A stretch of 64,000 nt of DNA from Clavibacter sp. VKM Ac-2872 (GTDB lineage: Bacteria; Actinomycetota; Actinomycetes; Actinomycetales; Microbacteriaceae): contig NZ_JADKRR010000002.1 of the NCBI RefSeq assembly GCF_015351105.1, positions 310,001 through 374,000 on the forward strand. Reading direction: 5' to 3'. The position numbers were made by a program, and so were the translations under genes. This document shows positions 26,974-36,114 of this stretch, one piece after another. The notes under the pieces were generated by a model. That model saw nothing but the letters and a program-made list of their open reading frames with translations. It was not told where the DNA came from and searched no databases. Positions within the stretch are counted from its first letter, which is position 1. Each line of letters opens with the position of its first letter.

Positions 26974-27318
26974 TCAGCCGACGGGGCTGTCGTCCAGCTC
27001 GATCTCCGCGACCTCGACGGTCGCCGACGCGGGCATCGTCGGGTAGTGGTTCTCGCAGAGCTGCGCGGCGAAGAGGGCCATGTCCGTGCCCGGAGGCTGG
27101 TGCGCGTCCTCCGGGGTGAGATCGGCCAGCAGGTGCCGCCGCACGGAGGTGACGCGCCCGGCGAGCGGGACGGCGGTGGGGTGCTCGTCGAAGACGAACA
27201 CGGCCGGCCCGACCCGCAGGTCCTCCTCGAAGCGCACGGTGGTGACCTTCTCGCCGCGCACGATCGCGTCGTGGTGCATGCGGTGGAAGCGGACGACCTG
27301 GGCTGCTGCGTCGGACAT
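26974..27318 (-). CDS. ASCH domain protein (small)
   Basis: A 114-residue protein whose fold elements match the ASCH/PUA-like group: FHRMHHDAIVRGEKVTTVRFEEDLRVGPAVFVFD contains the GxKxxTxR signature, and a beta-strand GRVTSVRRHLLADL follows. Likely RNA- or nucleotide-binding; the role is unknown. Converges with the ectB-like gene. Confidence 0.8.
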   Translation of the reverse strand: MSDAAAQVVRFHRMHHDAIVRGEKVTTVRFEEDLRVGPAVFVFDEHPTAVPLAGRVTSVRRHLLADLTPEDAHQPPGTDMALFAAQLCENHYPTMPASATVEVAEIELDDSPVG

Positions 27319-27359
27319 CCGTCGAGCCTAGGGGCGGCGAGGCGGCGAGGCGGGACCGC

Positions 27360-27796
27360 TCAGGTGGCGGTGGATCGGAGGAGTCGCCGGGCGGCGCGGG
27401 TCATGAAGATCCCGTAGCCCATCGTGGCCGCCGCCGCCCCCGCTCCCACCCACGACCAGACGACCGGCCACGCCGCGCCGTCCTGGAGCACCGCGACGAC
27501 GCCGGCGGTCCCCACGAGCGTGGTCCAGGTCGCGATCCCGAGGTCGATCCGACGATGGAACGCGCGCGCCATCGGGTAGAAGTGCAGACCGACGATGACG
27601 GCGATCGTCGGCACGAGGAAGCGCTGGAGGCCGGCTGCGCCCCGAGACCGCACACGGCCGTGACGCTCGCGGCCACGGGCGTCGGCCAGCCGGTGAAGGT
27701 GTCGCTGGCCCACCACATCGTGAACACCGCCATGAGGATCAGGCCCGAGCCGATGCCGGTGGCCAGGACTCGGGGAGGGGGAGCGACGGGGTCCAT
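27360..27796 (-). pseudogene. Small four-TM membrane protein, split by a frameshift
   Basis: Starting at the ATG at 27796, one frame encodes PPRVLATGIGSGLILMAVFT and WWASDTFTGWPTPVAASVTAVCGLGA. A second frame continues with FLVPTIAVIVGLHFYPMARA and further hydrophobic helices ending at 27360. The halves join near the G-run at about 27638-27641. One extra G there would restore a product of about 145 residues. The gene is either a pseudogene or carries a homopolymer sequencing error. The intact protein would be a small membrane protein of unknown function. Confidence 0.65.
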
Positions 27797-27923
27797 GCGT
27801 CGGATCCTGGGTGCGCGGCCGTCCGCGAGGTGCGCGGATCCACCAGCGAGGAGCGCGCCGGGCGCTGACGGGGCGCGGGCCTGACCCGTTCGCGCACGTC
27901 CGACCCGGCGCGTCCCCGTCGTC

Positions 27924-28589
27924 TCAGCCGCGCGGCCGCAGGATCCGGTAGCGGTGCTCCGGGCGGCCCGTGGATCCGTAGTTGAGCTGCACGTCGACCA
28001 CGCGGTCGCGGGCGAGCGCGCCGAGGTAGCGCTGCGCGGTGGCGCGGGAGACGCCGACGCGCTCGGCGATCTCGGGGGCGCTGAGCTCGGCGTCGGACGC
28101 GGACAGGGCGTCGAGCACGGCCTGCTCGGTCGCGGGCCGCTCGCGCGCGGAGACCCGGCCGGGCCGCAGGGCGTGGATGGCGCGGTCGATGCCCGCCTGG
28201 TCGAGCGGCCGGTCGCTCGCGAGCCCGGCGCGGAAGGCGGCGTAGGCCGCGAGGCGCGCGGTGAGCAGCTCGGGCGCGAACGGCTTCACGAGGTAGGAGA
28301 CGGCGCCGCCGCGGAGGGCACGGCGGACGGTGGCGGGGTCGTCGGCGGCCGTGACGAGGATCACGTCGGGCTCGATGCGCCGCACCAGGTCGATCCCGCT
28401 GCCGTCGGGCAGGTACGCGTCGAGGAGCACGAGGTCGGGGCGGGACGTGTCGAGCACGGCGAGCGCCGCCCGCGCGCTGCCCGCGGTGCCGACGGCCCGG
28501 AAGCCGGGCGCCTGCTCCACGATGCCCTCGTGCAGGCGGGCGATGCGGAAGTCGTCGTCGACGATGAGGACGGTGAGGTCGTCGGTCAT
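27924..28589 (-). CDS. Response regulator, CitB/DcuR type
   Basis: A 221-residue regulator. Residues 1-120 form a receiver domain: VLIVDDDFRI acidic pocket, phosphorylated Asp in LVLLDAYLPDGSG, Thr in ILVTAADD and Lys in SYLVKPF. The C-terminal helix-turn-helix (ELSAPEIAERVGVSRATAQRYLGAL) resembles that of DcuR/CitB. Start ATG at 28589 overlaps the stop of the sensor gene by four bases, so the pair is co-translated. It likely controls the divergent citrate transporter. Confidence 0.9.
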   Translation of the reverse strand: MTDDLTVLIVDDDFRIARLHEGIVEQAPGFRAVGTAGSARAALAVLDTSRPDLVLLDAYLPDGSGIDLVRRIEPDVILVTAADDPATVRRALRGGAVSYLVKPFAPELLTARLAAYAAFRAGLASDRPLDQAGIDRAIHALRPGRVSARERPATEQAVLDALSASDAELSAPEIAERVGVSRATAQRYLGALARDRVVDVQLNYGSTGRPEHRYRILRPRG

Positions 28590-30469
28590 GCGCGGGCTCC
28601 GTCGAGGTCGGGGTCGAGGTCGGGGGCGTGGGGGTCGTGGGGGTCGTGATCGTCGGTGGTCGGGCCGTCCGCCGGCCGATCCGCGTCGGGCGGCTCCACC
28701 ACGCCCGCGAGCCGCGCGCAGAACACGGCGCCGGACTCCGCGTGGGGCGGCGGGCCGCCGGGATCCGCGACCCAGACGTCGCCGCCGTCGCGCCGGGCGA
28801 TGTCGCGCACGAGCGGCAGGCCGAAGCCGAGCCCGTGCGCGGGATCCGGTCCCCCGGCCGCCGCGAGCGCCTCCGCGGCCCCGTCCACGTCGTCGGGCCG
28901 GCGCCGGAAGATCCCCGCGGCGTCCGCCGACCCGAGCCCGTCGCCCGAGTCGGCGACCGCGAGGTGCAGGTCGACGCCGTCGTCGAGCGCCTCCACCTCC
29001 ACCCACCTGTCGGCGCGGGATCCGTGGACGGCCGCGTGCAGCGCGTTGTCGACGAGGTTGCCGAGGACGGTCGTGACCTCCTCGGGCCGCACGAGGATCC
29101 CGCGCACGAGCGTGCCGGGCCCGACCCGCAGGGTCACGCCCCGCTCCTCGGCCTCCATGGCCTTCGCGCCGAGGAACGCCTGCAGGTAGGGCTCGTCGAC
29201 GAGACCCGCGTCCACCGTGGGGAACGCCACGGGCCCCTGCTCGAGCACGCCCGCGAGGTAGCCGTCGGCCTCCTCCACCCGGCCGGTCGCGACCAGGCCG
29301 CGCACGACGTGGAGGCGATTCGCGAACTCGTGCCGCTGCACGCGGAGCGCCGTGGACATCGCGGTGACGGCGGTGAGGCGGCGACTCATCGCCTCGACGT
29401 CCGTCTCGTCGCGCAGCACCATCACCGTGCCGAGGTCGCGGCCGTCGCGGTCGACGCGCGCGACGTCGACGAAGAGGAGCCGGTCGTCGACCACCGCGCG
29501 CAGCGACGCGGATCCGGCGACGGGTGCCCCGGGGGATCCGGACGCGGTCCCCGCACCGGCCCGCGCCGCGGCGACCGCGTCGCGCAGCACCGGCGCGACG
29601 CCGAGGTCGGCGAGCGTGCGGCCGACCGGATCCACGAGGCCGAGCAGCGCGGCGGCCCGCGGGTTGCAGACGGTGACGCGTCCGTCGGGGCCGAGTCCGA
29701 GCACGCCCTCGCCGACGCCGGAGAGCACGGCCGCCTGGTCCTGCACGAGGCCGGCGAGCTCGGACGGCTGGAGGCCGAGGGTGAGGCGCGCGAGCCGCCG
29801 GGAGAGGATCCCGCTGGCCACCGCCCCGACTCCGAGCGCGAGCAGCGCGACGACCGCGATGGCCGCGACGTCGACGCCGATGGAGTCGCGCACGGTCGCC
29901 GCCGCGAAGCCGACGCTGACCTCGCCGACCACGCGCTCGTCGGCCTCGGCCGCGGAGGCGCCCTCAGGAGCGTCCGCCGTCGCCAGCGCCCGCACCGGCA
30001 CCTTCGCCCGCGCCGACTCCCCGAGCGTGCCGGTGTCCCAGGTCACCTCCTCGCGCCCCGCGAGCGCGACCGTCGGGTCCGTGCTCACGCGCTGCCCGAG
30101 CTCGGAGGCGTCGGGATGGGCGAGCCGCAGCCCGCGATCGTCGGTGACCACGACGAAGAGCGCGCCGGTGCGCTCCCGCACCGCCTCGGCCGTGCGCTGC
30201 ACGGGACCGTCGGCGAGGTCGGCCGCGTCCGCCGCCGCGGGATCCGCGGTCTCGGCCGTCACGGCGGCCCGCAGCGCGGGATCCTCGGCGGCCGTCCGCG
30301 CGATCGCCAGCGCCGTCGCCTGCGCCTCCTCGCGGTTCTCCGACGAGCTGAGCAGGCCGTACGCCACGGTCGCGATCCCCACCACCACGAGCACGACGAG
30401 CAGCTGGAGGACCAGTGTGCGGCGCGCGAAGTCGAGCCCCGCCCGTCGTCGCCCCGTCGCTCGATCCAC
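28586..30469 (-). CDS. Sensor histidine kinase, CitA/DcuS type
   Basis: About 627 residues. A first TM helix (TLVLQLLVVLVVVGIATVAYG), a periplasmic PAS-like sensor domain of about 130 residues, and a second TM near residue 190 (VAAIAVVALLALGVGAVASG) come first. A cytoplasmic PAS domain (VLGLGPDGRVTVCNPRAAALLG), a DHp region with the phospho-His in RVQRHEFANRLHVVRGL, and an HATPase domain follow (GNLVDNALHAA, DSGDGLG, GFGLPLVRDIAR). This is the layout of citrate/C4-dicarboxylate sensors. GTG at 30469 chosen as start; an ATG at 30526 is possible. Confidence 0.9.
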   Translation of the reverse strand: MDRATGRRRAGLDFARRTLVLQLLVVLVVVGIATVAYGLLSSSENREEAQATALAIARTAAEDPALRAAVTAETADPAAADAADLADGPVQRTAEAVRERTGALFVVVTDDRGLRLAHPDASELGQRVSTDPTVALAGREEVTWDTGTLGESARAKVPVRALATADAPEGASAAEADERVVGEVSVGFAAATVRDSIGVDVAAIAVVALLALGVGAVASGILSRRLARLTLGLQPSELAGLVQDQAAVLSGVGEGVLGLGPDGRVTVCNPRAAALLGLVDPVGRTLADLGVAPVLRDAVAAARAGAGTASGSPGAPVAGSASLRAVVDDRLLFVDVARVDRDGRDLGTVMVLRDETDVEAMSRRLTAVTAMSTALRVQRHEFANRLHVVRGLVATGRVEEADGYLAGVLEQGPVAFPTVDAGLVDEPYLQAFLGAKAMEAEERGVTLRVGPGTLVRGILVRPEEVTTVLGNLVDNALHAAVHGSRADRWVEVEALDDGVDLHLAVADSGDGLGSADAAGIFRRRPDDVDGAAEALAAAGGPDPAHGLGFGLPLVRDIARRDGGDVWVADPGGPPPHAESGAVFCARLAGVVEPPDADRPADGPTTDDHDPHDPHAPDLDPDLDGARA

Positions 30470-30604
30470 CTGGTGAGCATAATGCGCAGAACCTCGTATA
30501 CGTGCACTATCGCGATCAAGCGGCACAAGCGCGACGGGACGCGGACGCCGACCTAGCGTGTGGTGTTCAGCCGGGCGTCCCGCCCACCGACGAAGGAGTC
30601 ACGC
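30470..30604. promoter_or_regulatory. Divergent promoter region of the sensor/regulator and citrate transporter genes
   Basis: The 135 bases between the kinase start and the transporter start are the most AT-rich of the neighbourhood (around 30478-30520) and must hold both promoters. An AAGGAG stands eight bases before the transporter GTG at 30605. By analogy with CitAB/DcuSR systems, the response regulator probably binds here. No clear direct repeat was identified by eye. Confidence 0.5.
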
Positions 30605-32056
30605 GTGCTGGTATTCCTGGGCTTCGCCATGGTCCTCACCTTCATGGCCCTCATCATGACCAAGCGGCTGACGCCCATGGTCGCCCTCATCCTCGTGCCG
30701 ACGATCTTCGGGCTCTTCGCGGGCGCGGGGCTCGGCATCGGCGACATGGTCATCGAGGCGCTCGGCGACCTGGCCCCCACGGCCGCGCTGCTGATGTTCG
30801 CCATCATCTACTTCGGCATCATGATCGACGTCGGCCTGTTCGACCCGCTGGTGCGCCTCATCCTCCGCCTCGCGGGCGGCGACCCGGCGAAGATCGTGCT
30901 CGGCACGGCGATCCTCGCGGCCGCGGTCTCCCTCGACGGCGACGGATCCACGACCTTCATCGTCACCACGGCGGCCATGCTGCCCATCTACCGCAAGCTC
31001 GGGATGAGCCCGGTGGTGCTCACCTGCACGGCCGGCCTCGCGAACGGCACGCTCAACATCGTCCCGTGGGGCGGCCCGACCGTCCGCGCGGCGGCGGCCC
31101 TCAAGGTCTCGCCGACCGACATCTTCGTGCCGATGATCCCGTCGCTCCTGGTGGGCATCGCGCTCGTCATGATCTTCGCCTGGACCATGGGCCTCCGCGA
31201 GCGCAGCCGCCTGGCCGCGCTCGGCGAGGCGCGCGCCGAGGGCGGGCTCGACGCCGCCGGCGGCACGGGTTCCGGCTCCGGCGGATCCACGGGCGGCTCG
31301 GGTTGGTGGCGCGCCGGTCGCGGCGCCCCCGCGACCCCGCGCGGCGGCCTCATCACCATGGCCCCGGCGCTCGTCCGCGCCGAGACGGCCGCCGTCTCCA
31401 CGCTCGGCACGACGATGCTCGACCCCGACCGCGAGACCCTGCGCCCGCGCATGATCTGGTTCAACCTGGGCCTCACGATCGTGGTGCTGGCGCTGCTGAT
31501 CATGGACCAGCTGCCCCTCGCCTACGTCTTCATGGTCGGCGCGGCCATCGCGCTCATCGCCAACTTCCGCGACCTCAAGCACCAGGGCGAGCGCATCGCG
31601 GCGCACGCGCCCAGCGTGGTCGGCGTGGTCTCGATGGTGCTCGCGGCGGGCGTCCTCATCGGCGTGCTCAACGGCACGGGCATGGTGTCGGCGATGTCGG
31701 CCTGGCTCGTCACGATCATCCCGGACGCCCTCGGCCCCGGCCTCGCGGTCATCACCGGCGTGCTCAGCATCCCGATGACCTTCTTCATGAGCAACGACGC
31801 CTTCTACTACGGCATGCTCCCGGTGCTCGCGGAGAGCGCGGCGAACTACGGCATCGACCCCGTCGAGATGGCGCGCGCCTCCATCACCGGGCAGCCGGTG
31901 CACCTGCAGAGCCCGCTCGTGCCGGCGATCCTGCTGCTCGTGTCGCTCACGGACGTCAACCTCGGCGACCACCACCGCAAGGTGCTGTGGCGGGCGGTGC
32001 TCGTGTCGCTCACGATGCTCGCGGTGGGCGTGCTCACGGGGGTGATCCCGATCTGA
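30605..32056 (+). CDS. CitMHS-family citrate transporter
   Basis: A 483-residue integral membrane protein of the CitMHS family, which takes up citrate complexed to Mg2+ or Ca2+ with protons. Family motifs include GLFAGAG, YFGIMIDVGLFDPLV, SLDGDGSTTFIVTTAA, NIVPWGGPTVRAA and the late MTFFMSNDAFYYGMLPV. A central Gly/Ser-rich hydrophilic loop lies near residues 200-250. GTG start at 30605 with AAGGAG upstream. The divergent two-component genes make citrate-responsive control likely. Confidence 0.9.
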   Translation: MLVFLGFAMVLTFMALIMTKRLTPMVALILVPTIFGLFAGAGLGIGDMVIEALGDLAPTAALLMFAIIYFGIMIDVGLFDPLVRLILRLAGGDPAKIVLGTAILAAAVSLDGDGSTTFIVTTAAMLPIYRKLGMSPVVLTCTAGLANGTLNIVPWGGPTVRAAAALKVSPTDIFVPMIPSLLVGIALVMIFAWTMGLRERSRLAALGEARAEGGLDAAGGTGSGSGGSTGGSGWWRAGRGAPATPRGGLITMAPALVRAETAAVSTLGTTMLDPDRETLRPRMIWFNLGLTIVVLALLIMDQLPLAYVFMVGAAIALIANFRDLKHQGERIAAHAPSVVGVVSMVLAAGVLIGVLNGTGMVSAMSAWLVTIIPDALGPGLAVITGVLSIPMTFFMSNDAFYYGMLPVLAESAANYGIDPVEMARASITGQPVHLQSPLVPAILLLVSLTDVNLGDHHRKVLWRAVLVSLTMLAVGVLTGVIPI

Positions 32057-32083
32057 TCGGGAGCGCTGCGCGAGGGGCGCGTC

Positions 32084-33553
32084 CTACTGGGTGCGCCGCG
32101 CCACCTGGTACCCGGCGTCGGCGTAGACGATCTCGTAGGTCGCGCCCGCCTGCGTCGCCTCGCCGTACTGGTCGGCGTTGAGGGCGCCCTGGCCGAGGCC
32201 GCCGCCGAGGGTGTCGATCACGACGTACTGCGGCGCGGGATTGCCCGGGTTGCCGAGCCAGTAGACCTCGTGGTCGTCGACGAGGTACGACATGAGGCCG
32301 ATGTCGCTGAGGACGCTCGCGCCCGCCGGCACCTGGTCGAGCGCGGCCTGCGCCTGCGCGGCCCGGGGCGCCGCCTGCCAGATGGTCGGCTTCGTGAGCT
32401 CGGCCATGGGCGAGCGGAAGAACAGGGCTACGGCGACGATGGCGAGCACCGGCACGGTCGCGCGCGAGGCCACGGCGATCCAGTGCTGCCGGCCCGCGCG
32501 AGCGCGCACGATGCCGTCGATCGCGGCGGCGAACACGATGGGCATGAGCACGGCGTCGTAGTGGTAGCCGGGCCCCCAGTACGCCTCGGTCGGCGAGAGG
32601 AAGCGCCAGGCGAGCGTCGGCACCACGAGGAGGATCAGCGGCGACCGCAGCGCGATGAACGCGCCCGCGAGGACGAGGAAGGCGACCGTCTCCAGCTTCG
32701 GCGCCACGAAGAGCCCCGCGATGGTGCCGAACGGATCTGCGAGCGCGCCGCCCGCGTCGAGCTTGGACGCGTAGTCCCAGCGGGCCTCGCGGTTGAAGGC
32801 CGGCAGGATCACGGTGGTCGCGAGCACGAACCACGCGACGCCCCAGCCGGCGAGCGCGACGCCGATGCGGCGGTCCATCGCGAGCGCGATGATCACGCCG
32901 AGCACCGCGACCGTGAGGCCGAGGTCCTCCTTCACGAACACGAGCGGCACGGCCCACGCGGCGGCGGCGAGCGCGCGGCGGGCGATCACGGCGTCGAGCG
33001 CGAAGGCCAGCAGCGGCAGGGCGAACGCGATCTCGTGGAACTGGAACGCGACCGCGCCCTGGATCCCCCAGCTCAGCCCGTACGCCGCCGCGACGACGAT
33101 CGCGCCCCACCGGCCCGCGACCCGGCCGGCCAGGCGGCCGATGCCGACCACCGAGATCCCGATGAGGACGGCCTGGACCACGAGCAGCGCGAACGCGTGC
33201 GGCCAGACGGCGTAGACCGGGCCGAGCAGCACGAGGATCGGGTGGAAGTGGTCGCCCATGAGGTTGAAGCCGTCGCCCTTGATGGAGACGAGCGGCGCCT
33301 GGAGGCGCGAGTAGTCCTGCGCCAGCTGCGTGAAGATGCCGAGGTCCCACGACTTGACGGTGAAGCGGCGCCACTCGAGCGCCGAGTAGAGCACGTAGAC
33401 GGCGGTGACGAGCGCGGCGACGACGACGACGCCGACGGTGCCGGGCACGCGGGATCCGGTGATGGGCGCGCGGAGGGCGATCGTGGGATCCGGCTCGACG
33501 GAGCCGTCGTCGTCGGCGTGGCGGCGGTGGGCCGTGTCGTTCGTGCGGGTCAC
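32084..33553 (-). CDS. DUF2079 membrane protein
   Basis: A 489-residue polytopic membrane protein of the DUF2079 family. It has 10-12 hydrophobic helices, an early KSWDLGIFTQLAQDYS motif near residue 68, the aromatic-rich HFHPILVLLGPVYAVWP, and YWGPGYHYDAVLMPIVF. A C-terminal soluble part (IGLMSYLVDDHEVYWLGN) follows. The fold resembles GT-C glycosyltransferases acting on lipid-linked sugars, but activity is unproven. Stands alone, convergent with citM. Confidence 0.85.
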   Translation of the reverse strand: MTRTNDTAHRRHADDDGSVEPDPTIALRAPITGSRVPGTVGVVVVAALVTAVYVLYSALEWRRFTVKSWDLGIFTQLAQDYSRLQAPLVSIKGDGFNLMGDHFHPILVLLGPVYAVWPHAFALLVVQAVLIGISVVGIGRLAGRVAGRWGAIVVAAAYGLSWGIQGAVAFQFHEIAFALPLLAFALDAVIARRALAAAAWAVPLVFVKEDLGLTVAVLGVIIALAMDRRIGVALAGWGVAWFVLATTVILPAFNREARWDYASKLDAGGALADPFGTIAGLFVAPKLETVAFLVLAGAFIALRSPLILLVVPTLAWRFLSPTEAYWGPGYHYDAVLMPIVFAAAIDGIVRARAGRQHWIAVASRATVPVLAIVAVALFFRSPMAELTKPTIWQAAPRAAQAQAALDQVPAGASVLSDIGLMSYLVDDHEVYWLGNPGNPAPQYVVIDTLGGGLGQGALNADQYGEATQAGATYEIVYADAGYQVARRTQ

Positions 33554-33653
33554 GGCATCAGGGTCTCACGCGGGGCCGGGTTCGAGGGGGCGCGATCCCC
33601 GGGATCATCCGCTCAGGGCCGGTCGACCCGGACGCGCGTGGGTGCGGGTCGAC

Positions 33654-34085
33654 TCAGCGGCGCGCGCCGCCTGCACCGTCCTGGCGCTCGCGCTCGGCGG
33701 CCATGGCGGCGCGGCCGGCGTCGCGGTTCTTCACGCGGATCTGCTCCTCGCGCACCTCGGCCTGCGTCGCGCGCTCCTGCACGAGCCACTGCGGCGGGGC
33801 CTGCAGCAGCTCCTTGATCTGGGCGGTGGTGAGCGCCTCGTCGACGCCGCCGCGGGCGAGGCCGGCGATGGAGATCCCGAGCTTGCCGGCGATGACCGGG
33901 CGCGGGTGCGGGCCGTCGCGCAGCAGGGTGGCGAGCCACTCGGGCGGGTTCGCGTGCATCTCGGCGAGCTCCGCGCGGGACGGGGTCGACTCCTGGAACT
34001 CCACGGGGGTCGCCGGCAGGTGCACGCCCAGCTTCTTCGCCGCGGTCGCGGCCTTCATCGTCTGGCTGGATCCGGGGCTCGTCAT
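33654..34085 (-). CDS. DUF5997 family protein
   Basis: A 143-residue protein matching the DUF5997 family: the opening TMKAATAAKKLGVHLPATP, then FQESTPSRAELAEMHANPPEWL, and LGISIAGLARGGVDEALTTAQI. Charged C-terminal helix. No membrane segment. Start at the ATG at 34085, divergent from a LysR-family gene about 100 bases away. This DUF5997/LysR pair appears conserved in Actinobacteria, suggesting regulation by the neighbour (inference). Confidence 0.85.
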   Translation of the reverse strand: MTSPGSSQTMKAATAAKKLGVHLPATPVEFQESTPSRAELAEMHANPPEWLATLLRDGPHPRPVIAGKLGISIAGLARGGVDEALTTAQIKELLQAPPQWLVQERATQAEVREEQIRVKNRDAGRAAMAAERERQDGAGGARR

Positions 34086-34188
34086 GAGCCCAGGGTACCG
34101 TCGGGGCCCCGGCCGCCCTGCACTAGCCTGGATCGGACCCGCCGCCGCTCCGCGCGCCACCATCGAGCGGGCCATCGAGGGGACCCCC

Positions 34189-35214
34189 GTGGACGCCGAT
34201 CCGACCGCCCTCCGGCACTTCGCCGCCGTGGCCGACGAGCTGCACTTCGCCCGCGCCGCGAAGGCCCTCAACGTCTCGCGCATCGCCGTGAGCCGCTCGA
34301 TCCTCGACCTCGAGGCGCTGTGGGGCGTCGAGCTGTTCGTGCGCGACGACGGCCCCACGCGCCTCAGCCCCGCGGGCGAGGAGCGGCTCGTCGAGGCCCG
34401 CGCCGCGATCGCCGCCGAGGACGCGCGCCGCGCCGCGGAGGCCGCCGCGCCGCCGCGGGGCCTGGTCGTCGCGATCGTCCCGGGCGTCACCGTCGCCAAG
34501 TGGACCCGCGCCTGGGACGAGCGCGTCGCCGACGTGCCGCTGCGGGTCGTGCCGCTCGCCGAGCCCGCCGCGGCGCCCGCCCTCGTCGACGGATCCGCGG
34601 ACGTCGCGTTCCTCCGCCTCCCCGTGGACGGCCGCGGCCTCACGATCGTGCCGATCTACGGCGAGGTGCAGGTCGCGATCCTGCCCAAGGAGCACGCGCA
34701 CGCCACCGCCGACGCGGTCGCGATCGCGGAGCTGGCGGACGAGCTGCTGCTGCAGCCGGCCGACCAGGTGCCGGGATGGGCCGGGCGCACGGCGGGCGCG
34801 GATCCCGTCCCGATGCCCGACGACGTCGCCGCGGCCGTCGAGCTGGTCGCCGCGGGCGTCGGCTTCGTGGTGGTGCCGCACGCGCTTGGCCGGCTGCACG
34901 CGCGCAAGGACGTCGTCGCGGTGCCGGTGCACGACCTGCCGGAGACGCGGATCGCCGTGGCCTGGCGCGAGGGCGACGCCTCCCCCGAGATCGAGGAGCT
35001 CGTGGGCATCGTCCGCGGGCGCACCGCCGCGAGCTCCCGGTCGCAGCGCGACGACGACGAGCGCGACCGCCGGAAGCCGACCGCCGCGCAGAAGACCGCG
35101 CGCAAGGCCGCGGGCAAGCCGGGCGCCGCGGGCGGGAAGGGCGGGTCGAAGCCGACCCCGAAGGGCGGCGGGAAGCGCACTCCCCCGCCGCGCGGCCAGC
35201 GACGCGGGCGCTAG
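34189..35214 (+). CDS. LysR-family regulator with basic Lys/Ala/Pro tail
   Basis: A 341-residue protein. The N-terminal winged helix is LRHFAAVADELHFARAAKAL with NVSRIAVSRSILDLEALWG. The central part is a shortened effector-binding domain (VPLRVVPLAEP, VAILPKEHAHA, GVGFVVVPHALG). The last ~60 residues are a histone-H1-like tail rich in Lys, Ala, Gly and Pro (KKPTAAQ-type repeats). It may add nonspecific DNA affinity. GTG start at 34189 after GAGGGG. Divergent from DUF5997. Confidence 0.85.
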   Translation: MDADPTALRHFAAVADELHFARAAKALNVSRIAVSRSILDLEALWGVELFVRDDGPTRLSPAGEERLVEARAAIAAEDARRAAEAAAPPRGLVVAIVPGVTVAKWTRAWDERVADVPLRVVPLAEPAAAPALVDGSADVAFLRLPVDGRGLTIVPIYGEVQVAILPKEHAHATADAVAIAELADELLLQPADQVPGWAGRTAGADPVPMPDDVAAAVELVAAGVGFVVVPHALGRLHARKDVVAVPVHDLPETRIAVAWREGDASPEIEELVGIVRGRTAASSRSQRDDDERDRRKPTAAQKTARKAAGKPGAAGGKGGSKPTPKGGGKRTPPPRGQRRGR

Positions 35215-35244
35215 GGACCAGGGCGGGCGGATCCGTCGGCCGGC

Positions 35245-35976
35245 TCAGGCCGGGCGGCGCCCCGCCTGCAGGTCGGCGACCACGCGACCCACGTGCGCGC
35301 CCCAGCGGCGGTACATGGACGCGTAGCGGAACTCGCCGTCCTCGAAGTCGACGGGACCCGCGTCCGGCAGCTTCACCGACGTGACCTGCGGGAAGCGCGC
35401 GCACACCTCGGCCTTGCGCTGGGAGAGGTACATCGCGTGATCCCGGAAGAGGCCCCGGACGAACGTGCCGGCCTCCACGTACTGCGACACCTGCGGCACG
35501 TCCGAGACGAGCACGATCGAGTTGTCGGCGGTCTGCTCCACGAGGTGGTCGAGCAGGTCCTCGAGGCGGTGGACCCAGGGGGTGATGCGCGCGAGCTCGA
35601 GCGCGTCGGCGACCCCGGGCATCACGAGCACGACGTCGTAGCGGTGCAGCTCGGTGATCTGCCGCACGGCCTCCTGCGTGGCGGTGAGGTGCTGGTCGGC
35701 GAGCGGCACCGTGCGCCACTCGACGCCACGGCCGGTGATCGCGGCGAGCGCCCGCGCCGACTGCGCCGCCACCCCCTCCGCGTGGGTGCGCAGGCCCACG
35801 CCGGATCCGCCGATGCCGCCGAGCGCGAGGACGCGGTCCGGATCCGGGCCCGCCACCACGCCGACGGGCGCATCCGTCGGCACCGTCGCGGTCAGCGGGG
35901 TCGGGATGCCGCCGCGCAGGCTCGCCGCCACGAAGGGACGGACGGTCTGGTGGAGGAGGCGGATCGGCGATGACAT
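35245..35976 (-). CDS. SGNH/GDSL-like hydrolase family protein
   Basis: A 243-residue protein with a flavodoxin-like SGNH layout. Block I appears as LALGGIGGSGVGLRTH, where the usual GDS is altered; block III is VLVMPGVADAL instead of GxND. The late block V region is around RYASMYRRWGAHV. Because the canonical Asp/His pair is not obvious, catalytic activity is uncertain. Start ATG at 35976. Related proteins occur singly in Microbacteriaceae. Confidence 0.65.
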   Translation of the reverse strand: MSSPIRLLHQTVRPFVAASLRGGIPTPLTATVPTDAPVGVVAGPDPDRVLALGGIGGSGVGLRTHAEGVAAQSARALAAITGRGVEWRTVPLADQHLTATQEAVRQITELHRYDVVLVMPGVADALELARITPWVHRLEDLLDHLVEQTADNSIVLVSDVPQVSQYVEAGTFVRGLFRDHAMYLSQRKAEVCARFPQVTSVKLPDAGPVDFEDGEFRYASMYRRWGAHVGRVVADLQAGRRPA

Positions 35977-36114
35977 GGGCTCCTGGGGATCGAGGGGCGA
36001 CCGTCGATCATGCGCTGACCGTGCTTCGACCACCCCCGTGTCGGAGGCACAGCCTATCGTCGTCCACGAGCACGGCCGGGTGCTCGCGCCCCCGTCCTGA
36101 CACCTGGAGCACCG

